DNA from: Nymphaea colorata
Taxonomy: Eukaryota; Streptophyta; Magnoliopsida; Nymphaeales; Nymphaeaceae
Assembly (NCBI RefSeq): GCF_008831285.2
Contig: NC_045148.1
Span: 15,478,802 to 15,542,801 of the forward strand
Reading direction: 5' to 3'
DNA: 64,000 nucleotides
The notes under the pieces were generated by a model, which was given only the letters and a program-made list of their open reading frames with translations, did not search any database and was not told the origin of the DNA. This document shows positions 45,255 through 57,225 of the stretch, piece by piece; within the stretch, counting starts at the first letter, position 1, and each line of letters begins with the position of its first letter. Both the position numbers and the translations under genes were made by a program.

Positions 45255-48033
45255 CTTTGATATACACACATATATATACTTATTTCATATAATTCCCATG
45301 GTAACTAAACCCATGTAGAGATCCGAATATGGTTCGAGAAATTTGACGTTTTTCAACCGTGTTAGACGGTGATTATGGTTCGACCATCTGCAGATCTGAA
45401 TGCAGTAATGCATGCCTAATTCTTTCATGTACGTAGCGTCCATTATTATCAGGTTCATAAATTCTGCTAGTGGTCTCTTAGTTTCGCCCAGATCATTAAC
45501 CACGAGGACCGGTTTAAAGGACTGAAGTGAAAGAAGATTTGGATTCGAAAGCAGAAATAATAATCAACGGATTCATCCTTCGATCGTTAAAACCATACAT
45601 CTGTGCAAAAGGAGTGGAGTTTTCAGTTCGTCGCATAAATAGACAGACAGTCGTATTGGAATGGTCTCAGAACACACCAGCAGGACAGAGATAAGTGGGG
45701 TTCCTTTATGAACCTACTTTAAAACCTTAAATCTATAGTGAATTTAGGTGTACTTAGTCCAATTATATAAAGTAGCTTTAGGAGAATCAACTGGGGAGTT
45801 AGAAATTTTTTACCAAGGGAAGCAAATTAAAGTTTTTAAATTTTAAATAGAACCAAAATATCATTTTTCAAAATTTTTATATAAAACAAGTAAAACTTTC
45901 TAAAATTTATATATAAATTAAAAAAATTTGAGATGGGGATCAAAGTTCAAGTGGGCCGTACCTTAACTCCGCCCCGTACCTTAACTCCGCCCCCAAAAAG
46001 ATCACTACCTCGTGAACTTGAATGAACTCACATAGATCCACTAAACTTCTTCTCTTCTTTAACCCACTAAATAATCGTATCTGCCTTCACATTTGCTTCA
46101 TACCACCCGACGTAGTTGATATCCAACTAAATAACGCCAAAAGCATATAAAACAAATTCAGATGCATGTATATTTGCGGGTTCCTGTGCACAAAAACACA
46201 CACAAGCGCGCCCATGCACGTAGCCCGAAAACAGCAGACCCCAGAATCAGACTGAGGGGGTCAAATAAAATATTGATGCGGGTCAGTTTCAAACTTATGG
46301 TATCATTAATTAACCATAGTAAAAGGTGCAAGGGTCAGCTGGCGAGCCTGGCCTGGGCTGCCTTTGGAAGTAATTCTGTGGTTGAGTTGACGGCGACTGA
46401 TCAAACCGGCCCGACCAATATCGGCAGAACTGGTCTGCGGGTGAATATTGTGATGCTTCTTCATCCCAAGGCAAGGCCTTGTCACCTTGTAATAAAATTT
46501 CAACTACTTTCGCTCGATCAACTGATCAGTCATGAGCTGAGCAGACCAGGTAGACGGACTAGCTATTTTGCAGATCTCTGCAGTGCTTGGTTTGACTAGC
46601 AGGGATCTGGTGGCAGACGTGTGACTCATGACCCAATTCCAATTGTGACAAATACAGTTCCCAAAAATATTGTGTAGCGAGGTACTTATTGACGGAGCTG
46701 TAATCTTGGGAAATTCGAAGAAAAATCTCAGAAAAATAAAACACAGAAAAATAACAATGGAAAAATAAACACATAAGTTTCTCTTTTAATATTTAAAAGT
46801 GTCGTCAAAGATAGAAAGTGTAGGGCTTTTTCGTGATTTGAATGGTTTTAGAATATACTTTTTGACTTAAATATTCTGCATGTTACTGTTTGTAGTTCAA
46901 ATAGTAGTACCAATGAGAATCCAGCTTTACAAAGTAGCTGTTACCCAAATGACAAACCTGCTGATCAAAATCCACTCGGTTCTATAAGCCATGAAGTCTG
47001 AATTAAACAAAAAAAATATTATTTGATATTGATTTTTTTGGGGTTTTTTTCACAAAAATCACATCAACTGTTATTTTTACCACAAAATAGCTTGAAAATA
47101 TGAATTGCAGATATTAGTGACGAAAAGAAACCCACATTTATGCAATAATTTCTATGAAGAGTATATTTTTGGTTTCTCGATTAAGTGAACATCTTACTTG
47201 GTTAAACCATGTTTTTGAGGTTAATATTTACCTTGAGATTTGCAGGACAGAATTGTTGAAGTTGTGAATCAATTAACTTAATCTTTGATGTAGAGGCTCA
47301 TTACTGCAATTACGCCAGCTCGCATTGCACCATCTTGGGAGAGAGAGAGGGAGGAGGAGAAAGATTTGAGGCGAACACCAGTTAGGTTTTGCGGGAACAA
47401 TCGCAGAAAAGATGGCTGGTTGGAGATATTCAGATCTGAACCCAGGGATGTAAATGGGTCGGTAAGATTCAAGTCTGATGTTGGAGATATTCATATATAT
47501 GTAGTTGGATTTTTTGACGAAAGGAAAAGGAATCCTAGCCACATTCAGACTCAGATTTGGCAGCTTTGTTCTGGTATCCCAATCCAACTCCAAGTCTGAA
47601 ATCTGATAACAATCTTACCCGATTATACATCAAAGCCGGATCTTACATACCCATGCAAATTCGTGACTTTCAAAAGTTCAAGCTCGATCCTGAGTCCAAC
47701 TCTGATAATCAAGGAGGATCTGATTAGATCGATTAGAGTAACTGGTGGATCCTAACTAGGGGTGGAGCTAGAAAATTTTCATGAGCAGGGTAACTAGTGG
47801 ATCCTAGCTAGGGGTAGAGCTAGAAAATTTTCATGACCAGGGTTCAGTTATACTTTCAAAATTTTGATAGGGGCCGAAATATCAAACTTCAGAATAAATG
47901 AAATTATAAAAATTTTATATGTAAATTTATGATTTTTTTTTTCTGAAGGGGGGCGAGGGCCCCCTGTCTCTGCTCCTGATCCAAACTAATTAACCCGAGT
48001 CGAAGACATCTAAACCTCTACTTGAACAACATG

Positions 48034-48080
<47 letters not shown>

Positions 48081-49043
48081 AAATGATGACTCTAGCAATT
48101 TAGATTTACCAGTCATCTAATTAAGGTCATTTATTTAATGCAGTTGAATGGTTCAGAGAAGAACATCAAAAATAAAAAATAAAAACTAATATTGTGGATG
48201 TGTATAGAGAGTGTAGATTTCGGTACCTAGTGAATAGTGCATTTCCAAGATTACTAGTGAGGCACATGTGGGCATTTTCTAAACATGCAAATTATTTCAG
48301 ATCGAAGAGTACTCCAACTCGTCTCACCAATCAACTCAGTCATCTCCATTGTTAATAAAAAGGAAAAGGTAGGGTTGAGAGAACACCATTTTTTATGGGA
48401 AAAGCAATTCCAAGCTTACCCATTGCAGAATGCTTGTGGACATAATTAACTTAAGTTGCTATTTGAGTAGTTGGGGCATCTACTTCTTGGTCTTACTTAC
48501 ACTAGCCTTTCTCCAATAAAACCGAACATATTTCTGTCCTGTACAGCCACATTCCTATTTTTACTCGGTCCTTATCATTATGTTTTTCCAACTCGTAATC
48601 AGTAAACTGAAAATGAAAATGCATTTTTGCAAAGGCATGGAACCACGGAGCAGATCAGAATGCAGTGCTCGTTCTCCGTTTGGTAGGGACGCGTGTTTCT
48701 GCGATATGGCAGGGTTGTGCACAGTTTTCAGTTTTTACTCCACTTGCTCATTCGCTACTCAATTATTAGAAAACACCAAGTACACTAATCGACCATGGTC
48801 GACCACTGTGAGTTATGAAATAACTCGTATTACAATCTTCTACGTTTCAAAGATGTGAAACACTATACGGGTAGTGCACACTTCCAAGTAACGCCTACGC
48901 GGTCCATGCGTTCTTACAAACACCACATAGCTCACATTACAATAACAGATCCAACAAGCAACTCTACTTGCAGTTGCAGATTATATATGAGACTGATGAT
49001 ATATATATATATATATGTATATATATTGGTGGGGATGATACGA
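45255..49043. repeat. Second copy of the B-type block (3' side), gene-less
   Basis: Follows 17696..21642 in order, without the 345-bp MITE and with shorter TA and GA runs (near 48032-48080). The last ~400 bp is the 3' flank of a desaturase gene, closest to the D flank. No functional gene is present. Confidence 0.8.
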
Positions 49044-49066
49044 TCAGAAGACCTTCTCCTCTTCCA
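49044..49066 (-). pseudogene. Last codons of a deleted desaturase gene copy
   Basis: The minus strand reads EEEKVF and stop (TGA at 49044..49046), exactly the C-terminus of gene D. It is preceded by the usual 3' flank, but upstream the match stops within a few bases and the sequence jumps into an ACTCGACTCG-type repeat like that upstream of gene C. Exons 1, 2 and nearly all of exon 3 are gone. Roughly 3 kb appears to be deleted between the end of exon 3 and a point upstream of the promoter. Confidence 0.85.
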
Positions 49067-49965
49067 TCGTTATCTGTGGATTACAGCTCGACAAACTCGT
49101 TTGAATTGAATTGATATTAATCGTTATCTGTGGAGCTCAAGCTCGACTTGATTAAGGTTTGAGGTTTGAATAGAATTGATATTCATTTGAATATATCGAC
49201 TTGATTAAGGCTTGACAAACCGGATTGAGGATAGTTACTTGTTGAGCTAGAACTCAACTTGATTATTTTAACGAGTCAACTCATGAACACGAGCTTGACT
49301 CGTTAAGCTAATGGCTCAAATTCTCAAATAATTACGGTGCCTTTGTATTTAGAAAAATGACCTCCTTGTAATCACAAAAATGTAAATGAAGAAAATTGTT
49401 TTTGTAACATGACTTTGATATTTAATATCAAATGATCCAAGCACTTCTCAAACAAGGCGACACTTTTATAATAGCCTCCTCGTTATTTGGTCATTCCAAA
49501 ACTTGGTTTTAACTTTATAATATTTTGGCTGCTGGAATGTGCGACCGAAGAGGGTACTTGGGACATTTTCAAAGAAGAGAAAAAAAAAAGAAAAAAAACT
49601 TCACCTCTTGATCCAGATACAGTCACCCAGATACAGTCATTCCATTTGGTTGGCGCTTGTATTTGTCCGTCGGCCCAAAGGATCCAAGAACTTTGTGATT
49701 ATAAATAGACTCCAACTGGTCACCCTCAGCGGCAGATTTTTTTCGTTGTAATGTCGAACTATTGTTTTAAAATTAATTTTTCGTTTGAGGGGCCCTGGCC
49801 GCCCCTCAAAAAAAATAATGTTAAAAAAGTATATGTAAATTAAAAAAAAATTATCCTATATAAAAATTTTGAAAAACAATATTACGTTTGTGTCAAAATT
49901 TTGAAATTATAATTCAACCTTGCTTGTGAAACATTTCTGGCACTGCCACTGTTCCTAACCAATAG

Positions 49966-50420
49966 TCATCCAGATGCTGCAACACAAGTTCCACCAAACA
50001 TAGTTTCCCCACAAAAGTTCCCATCAGCAAACCGGTTCACCACTTTCCTACATAAATCTTGGCTAAGATTAACATTCATGTTACCCCAAAACAATGGGAT
50101 GCTTAGATATATAATTGGAAGACTCGAGAACATTGCCAATAAAAAAGATGACCGAAACACCCACCCTTGCCTCCATCATCTCCTGTTTTCAGTATTGTTG
50201 GGGTTAGACTTCCCATATGCTTTAGCTTACAAATCAGTGTTCCCACCTCTTAAAAGTTTGAAATAGATACTGACCACCTACTCGCCTTCACCCCATCTTT
50301 TATTAAGAAGAAGGAATTGCATGCTGCTAAAAATTACACCGTGTCGTCGGCAAAGAAGGCATTGTTGCAAGAAATCGACTGAAAAATATATGTAAGAATC
50401 TTCACTCTACCATTTATTGG
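49966..50420 (-). pseudogene. LINE-type reverse transcriptase remnant with intact FADD
   Basis: The minus strand encodes AFFADDTV with the FADDTV part at 50337..50354, the catalytic core motif of LINE reverse transcriptases, followed by a stop. Farther along the strand, FSSLPIIYLSIPLFWGN resembles the conserved segment after the palm. It is the paralogue of 26215..26662. Confidence 0.6.
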
Positions 50421-52007
50421 CTCAAATTGCCATCTTCTAAAAATTATTTCAATCATTTCCATGAATAATAGGGGAGAGAGAAGGTCCCCCTAAAACAAAA
50501 CCCTAACTTCAAACGCTACGTTAGCACCTCCAGTATACATTGGGCACACGCTACCATGAAGCTGCCTATGTGACTCGAGCATGTCATGTCCATCTATTCT
50601 TGGAAACTTGCTAGCTAAACGTAGTTGATGTTTGGCAATCAAGACAAGACAAGAACAGGACTGTGATGTAAAAAATGAACACAGGGTTTAGTCACGTCTT
50701 GAAGATGGATATGACTTCATAGAAAATAAGATGACGAAGGCCTTTTTTTTTTTTGACAGTGAATAGTAAAATATATTCATGATTAGTGGGCAACAAACTA
50801 AAGTTCAATTTAGGCATTTCACCTTATCATTTACCATTTAATTTTCAGAGGCATTGCATCCACAAAGAATTGAAATAAAGATATGCATGTTCAGCACCTT
50901 TCACCCGTCCAGCTAAGTTATGCCCCTTATGGGGCTCTATAAGTATTTCAAATTATTAAACACAAAGCTGCATATTAAGATTGTTTGTACAAATCTCAAA
51001 TAGCATGTCCATGGCCCCCAACAACTAAGATACGTAATTTGTCATTTTCTAGCAGGGTGAATAGGCGCAATAATATTTATTCGAACTTATAGGCAACAGG
51101 TAAACAGCGCCTGCTATAATGTTATTATTTGGGAAATTCGTCAATGCCAACAAAGTTTTAAAGATGTTAATTAGTGTGGCTTTTTTTGTTAATAAAACTA
51201 CATAACAGTATCATTTCTCAACATTTTCCTAAAAAAAAAAAGCTCATTTGCGGAAGATATGGCAATTTAGTTGCTTACCATGGTCGAAATTTGGCACTGC
51301 AGATGTAGAAGTCGTGTAAGCACACATCCCACATTCATGTCAAACATTTAAAGATCTAATCCAAGAAAGATTCCTTATACGGACTTGTGATTTCAACAAC
51401 TCCATTGCCCCCTTTGGCGCCACTTTTTCTTTAAGATGGATTATGGCTTGAAGAAAAGAAAGATGCTAATCCTTTCATTTGAGAGACATTTGATGCTATC
51501 TAAAGAATACTGCCAATCAAGATTAGAGGCATGATTAGGCCCCAAGGGGCATACCAACAATGCTGGCTTGCATTAATGAATGATAGGTTATACTGTTGAT
51601 CACTGGTTCGAGTGGCATGGTTGCTATCACCGCCCTTATGACGATAGAAAGACAAGTGATGTACAAGCGGAAGTGCAATACGGGCATCAGCCCTAGTACA
51701 AATGTGACTTTGGACTGTGAGGGGCAGGAAAAGTAGATGACTTTGGCTCTCATTTTCCACAGCTCTATTAAATACGATAAGGCACCACTAGCACTTGGTG
51801 TGTGAGTTGCAAGCATAGTTGGCAAATTATTAAGGAAGGGGCCTCTCCTTTTGCTCGCTCGCGCATTGCTGGCTTGCTGCTCCTTGGGAGAGAGAGAGGG
51901 AGAGTAGGAGAAAGATGTGAAACAATGGATGCCACGTACATTAGTAAGTTTAGAAAATTGCAGGAACTATAGTAGAAAAGATATATAAACCACCAGTTTA
52001 TGGGTCT

Positions 52008-52545
52008 TGATTCTTGAATAGAGTTCCACTCTTTGACTTCAATGTTAAATCTCTTCCCCAAGAACTGGCGTGTTTGTTTTGAAAGCCTGCACCTAATGAA
52101 AAGATGAACATTTCACTCCTCCAGACATCTGCATAAGTAACAGCGATTTCCCAAGAATATGCTGAACCTTTGAGTTGTGTCCTTGGTCTGTGGCCTTCTC
52201 CTCAACCAACTGGCCATGGCGATGGTGCATTTCTTCTGCCACACTTTTCTACAGTTTGGATCAGGGGGCTTTTATTCCTAACCTCATTAATAAATCCATT
52301 TTTGTGGATAAAGAATGCACCTGGTTTTACTTTTCTACACAATAGAGGTTATCTTCAGTACCAGAAAGAGAGGAAGAAGATAGAACAAGAGATAAGGCGG
52401 GCGAAGATAAATTAAGGCTAAGGTTGAACTGTTTATTTATTAAGGACGTGACAAACTGAGAATTGTCTAGCCACATCCTTATACACTTACCATTACCAAG
52501 CCGCCACACAAGAAATGGCTAATTGCATTCCATTTCCAAACACAA
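52008..52545 (-). pseudogene. LINE ORF2 C-terminal remnant (degraded zf-RVT)
   Basis: The minus strand carries WRLGNGKCIRMWLDNSQF near 52.5 kb, the usual motif before zf-RVT in plant LINEs. A degraded copy of the zf-RVT segment lies near 52.05-52.2 kb. It is a sister of the copies at 33.4 and 54.2 kb. Confidence 0.6.
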
Positions 52546-52991
52546 CTTTCCCAAACCCAAGGGAGTAGGGATGTCAGCTGATCATATTCGAATTAGAGAT
52601 ACTGTTAATCATATTTGTTGTTCGTATATTTGGACCTGATTCTGTAATCCGATTTTACAATACGAAAAATGATTTTGAACCAGATTTTGCCAATTCTGAA
52701 AATGTAATGTTATTAGATATATGACATTTGTTTGAAAATACATTTGATCCAAATCCGATTGAATATTTATGTATATCCAAATCCGAATCTAAATCTTATT
52801 GATGTCCTTTTTTAAATCTAAATCTGATCTGATTTCTTAACTGGATATTATTTTTTTTTTCAAATTCGATTTTTTCAGATTCTTTCGATCAGATATATGA
52901 TTCAAATCAAAATATGTATGTATGTAGACATATAGCCGTTGATTTCACCAGATGAAGGGTTTATTTTGATGTATCAGATGTCAATTAAAAG

Positions 52992-52993
<2 letters not shown>

Positions 52994-53052
<59 letters not shown>
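52994..53052. repeat. (TA)n microsatellite
   Basis: A TA run of nearly 60 bp inside a repeat that also occurs, with shorter TA runs, near 61.84-61.94 kb. Confidence 0.9.
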
Positions 53053-53054
<2 letters not shown>

Positions 53055-54166
53055 CAACTGCGTCACGGTGGGTGACGGATGTTGATTGATGGACGGTCTT
53101 GACAAAGAGGATCGTATATTTCCAATAGCACAAATTTTCAGATATGTTGACGGACACACCTAATCAACAAAATGGGAACATCATGTGTGTTATGTAGCCG
53201 CCATGGACCTCCAACCAGGTTATATTTTAACCATTGAGAGTGGTAAATGAAGAGCCTTTATGTGCTGCTAGTCCAAATCTTGCATATGGCTGTGGGAGAA
53301 ATTATTCCACAAATATTTAAGATAAACTTCAAGATGTCGTGATTTAACATCTCTCCCATTCCATTGAAGAACATCGTATCTCTCATCCGCATCCATTTGA
53401 TGATTCTGGAAGCTCTCCTTGATGAACTAACTGCAACAAGTCCCTATCCGAATTAGTGTTTGTTCACTTGGAAAACAGTAGATCATAAGGTGGGGAACTT
53501 AATTCAAGGGGGAGTGAGTAGGACCCCACCACCCAATGTCGCCTCTAATCACTTTCTTAATGGATATGGATGGACTTTTGTCCGCTATATTTCATTTGTG
53601 CTCTCTCTCAGTCTCCAAATCTTTATCCAATCACGGCCACCGCCCGATCACCGCCACCGCGCCCGATCACCGCCACCGCCCGCAGACATGATTAGACTCA
53701 TCGCTTGGCCAATGCGATGTGTGTTGCGAGATGTTGGGTTATCATTTACTGAGAACCTGTCATTTAGTATCGTGCTGCAATTGCATGTGGAATTTCAGTC
53801 GGTACTAAAATACAGCAAACGAGTTTAAACGTGATGAGCTCGAGCTCGACACCGTCTATGTGGGTTCACCTTGAGCTGACCTTATCAAATCGAATCAAGC
53901 TCGAGTTGAGTTTAAGCTAGCCGATTTTGAGCTTGACTTGGTTCATGTACATCCCTAAATATAAGAACAAGGCCGGGTCGTGGGCACAAACATTGGGCCA
54001 CCCTGAGCCCGACATCAAATCATAGAACACGTCCCGTGTTTGCATCCATAAGAAGAACATCCTCCAAAGTCAAAAATCAATGGGTGGGAGATAAAATAGG
54101 CAACGTCGATTTTCAACAGTAACTCATTTTGTCTTGGATTTTTGCCTCCATATATAACCCACCGGT

Positions 54167-54700
54167 TTATGGGTCTTGAATAGAGTTCCACTCTTTAACT
54201 TCAATGTTAAATCTCTTCCCCAAGAACTGGCGTGTTTCTTTTGAAAGCCTGCACCCAATCAAGAGATGAACACTTGACTCCTCCAGACATCCCCATAAAC
54301 AACAGCGATTTGCCAAGAATATGCCGAATCTTTGAATTCTGTCCTCGGTCGGTAGCCTTCGCCTCAACGCTAGAAGGAGACACCAACTGGCCATGGGGAT
54401 TTTTCATTTCTTCTTCCACAATTTTCTAGAGTTCGGATCAGGGGACTTTCATTCCTGATCTCAATATAAATCCATTTTGTGGATAATGAATGCACCTGGT
54501 GCTCTACCCAATAAAGATTATCTACAGTATCGTAAAGAGAGGAAGAAGATTGAACAAGATATATGGCTGGAGAAGATAAATTAACGCTAAGGTAGAACTC
54601 TTTATTTATTAAGGACGTGACAAACTGAAAATTGTCCACCCACATCCTTTCACACTTACCATTACCAAGCCGCCACACAAGAAATTGGCTAATCGCCTGC
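54167..54700 (-). pseudogene. LINE ORF2 C-terminal remnant, best-preserved copy
   Basis: Minus-strand frames give WRLGNGKCERMWVDNFQF, then TEDRIQRFGIFLANRCCLWG and EESSVHLLIGC. This is the order found at the C-terminus of plant LINE ORF2 (run-in motif, then zf-RVT with CxxC and HxxxxC). Two overlapping frames are needed, so at least one frameshift is present. Confidence 0.72.
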
Positions 54701-55370
54701 CATCCAAGAGAGTAGGGATGTCAGATTCCAATTAGATATACTGTTAATCATATTTACTTTTCGTATATACATATATTTGGATCTGAATCCAAAATTCGAT
54801 TTTACAGTCTGAATTTGATTTTTATATTCATATCCGAATCTGAATTTGAACCAAATTTTGCCAATTTTGAAAATGCAATGTTATTATATATGTGATATTT
54901 GTCTGAAAATAAATGTGATCTAAAACCGATCGAATATTTATGTATATACAAATCCGATTAGATGTCCTTTCTTAAATGTAAATCTGATCTCATTTCTTAA
55001 TTGGATATTAAATGTTTTTCATATTCGATTATTTCAGATCAGTTCGATCGGATATCTGATTCAAATCAAAATATATTGACATCCCTAAAAAAGAGCTGAG
55101 CTATCTATCTATTTTAGGGTCCAAAGGCAATTTGTCTTCAAATATTTGAACTTTACTAGTTTAGCACCTTCTTTAGTTGGTGTGCAAACTGGATTCCAAT
55201 TCAACAGATGACATCTTTTCAAACCATCAGAATTGCCGAGTAAGAAATGACGAGTCTTCTCCTCGTTTACCTTGGTAAGAGCATTCGGCAATAGTCAAGC
55301 CTGAACTTAACAGAGAACTCAAGTTTTGTAAATGAGTTCAGTTTAGAGTTACATGAACTCGATTTAAGTG

Positions 55371-56182
55371 AGCATCTGCAACCATGGTTTTGAGGTTAAC
55401 ATTTACCATGAGATTTGCAGGACAGGATTGTTGAAGTTGTGAATCAATTAACTTAATCTTTGATGTAGAGGCTTGTTACTGTAATTAAGCGAGCTCGCAT
55501 TGCCGCTCCTTGGGAGAGAGAGGAGGAGGAGAAAGATTTGAGGCAAACACCAGTTAGGTTTTGGGGGAACTATAGCAGAAAAGATGCCTGGTTGGAGCTA
55601 TTCAGATCTGAACCGAGGGATGTAAATGGGTCGGTATGATTCAATAGCTACCGACCTGATCGAACCTGATATATATGTTTAGTTGGATGTATTAAGGTAA
55701 GGAAAAAGAATAATAGCTATAATCAGACTCAGATTTGGTAGCTTTGTTCAGGTATCCCAATCCAATTCCAAGTCTGAAATCTGATAAGAATCTTACCTGA
55801 TTGTACATCAAAGCGGGATCTTACATACCCACGTAAAATAATGCAAATTAGTGACTTTCAAAAGTTCAAGCTCGATCTTGAGTCCAACTCAGATAATCAA
55901 GGAGAATCTGATTAGCTCGATTAGAGTAACTGCTGGATCCTATCTAGGGTTGGAGCTTTTATGAGCAGGGCTGAATTATAGTTTCAAAATTTTGATAGGG
56001 ACCGAAATATCAATTTTTAAATTTTTTATGTATAGAATAAATGAAATTTTTAAAATTTTATATATAAAATTTATGATTTATTTTTTTGAAGGGGCGGCCA
56101 GGCCCCCCTGACTCTGCCCACCATCCAAACTAATCAACCCTTGTCGAAACCATCTAAACCTCTACTTGAACGACATGCTCTC

Positions 56183-56272
<90 letters not shown>

Positions 56273-57225
56273 TAAATCATGACTCTAGCTATGTAGATTC
56301 ACTAGCCATTAATTAAGGTCATTTATTTAATGCGGTAGAATGGGTGAGAGAAAAACAAGAAAAAAAATTGAAAACTAATACTGTGCATGTGTATAGAAAG
56401 TGTACATGCTGGCATTTTCTAAACATGCAAATTATTTCAGGTCGAAGAGTACCCCAACTCGTATCACCAATTAACTCAAAATCATCTCTATTGTTAATAA
56501 AAAGGAAAAGGTAGCCTAGAGAGAACATCATTTTTTCTGGGAAAAGCTATTCCAAGCTTTCCCATTGCAGAATGCTTATGGACATAATTAACTTAAGTTG
56601 CTATTTGAGTAGTTGGACCATCTACTTCTTGGTCTTGCACTAGCCTTTCTCCAATTAAACCAAACATAATTTCTCTCATGTACCGCCACATTCCCATTTT
56701 TACTCGGTCCTTATAATTATGTTTTTCCAACTCGCATCAAATAAAATAATCAATAAAATGAAAATGAAAATGCACTTTTGAGAAGCCATGGACCCACGGA
56801 GCTGATCAGCATGCAGTGCTCGTTCTCCGTTTGATAGGAACGCGTGTTCCTGCGCTGTGGCAGGGTTGTGCACAAATTTCAGTTTATTCCGCTTGCTCAT
56901 AAGCTGCTCAATTATTAGAAAACACCAAGAATACACCAAGTACTCATAAGCTGCTCAATTATTAGAAAACACCAAGAATACACCAAGTACACTAATCGAC
57001 CACTGTGAGTTATGAAATAACTCATATTACAATCTTTTACGTTCCAAAGATGTGAAACACAACACGGGTAGTGAACACTTCCAAGTAACGCCGACGAGGT
57101 CCCTGCGTCCTTACAAACACCACATAGCTCACATTACAATAACAGAACCAACAAGCAACTCTAGTTGCAGATTATATATGAGACGGATGTATATATATAT
57201 ATTTATGTTGGTGGGGATGATACGA
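55371..57225. repeat. Duplicated block, 3' side of gene D
   Basis: Begins at GCAACCATGGTTTTGAGG and follows 19815..21642 in order: AACACCAGTTAGGTTTTG, an AAAATTTT repeat at 55.94-56.11 kb, a (TA)n(GA)n run at about 56.19-56.27 kb, then the 3' flank. No other gene is seen. Confidence 0.7.
56896..56989. repeat. 47-bp tandem duplication in gene D 3' flank
   Basis: The unit starting CTCATAAGCTGCTCAATTAT occurs at 56896..56942 and 56943..56989. The other gene copies have one unit at this place. Confidence 0.9.

Larger units (their letters stand above)
49067..55370. repeat. Duplicated spacer between the lost copy and gene D block
   Basis: An ACTCGACTCG-type repeat (49.07-49.32 kb) is followed by spacer pairing with 25.5-27.85 kb (49.33-51.64 kb) and the empty Copia 2 site near 51.65 kb. 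LINE remnants and a TCCGAATC repeat (52.57-52.93 kb) come next, then a (TA)n run near 52.996-53.051 kb. Spacer pairing with 61.8-63.04 kb follows, then another LINE and TCCGAATC unit (54.16-55.1 kb). No gene is recognised. Confidence 0.6.
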
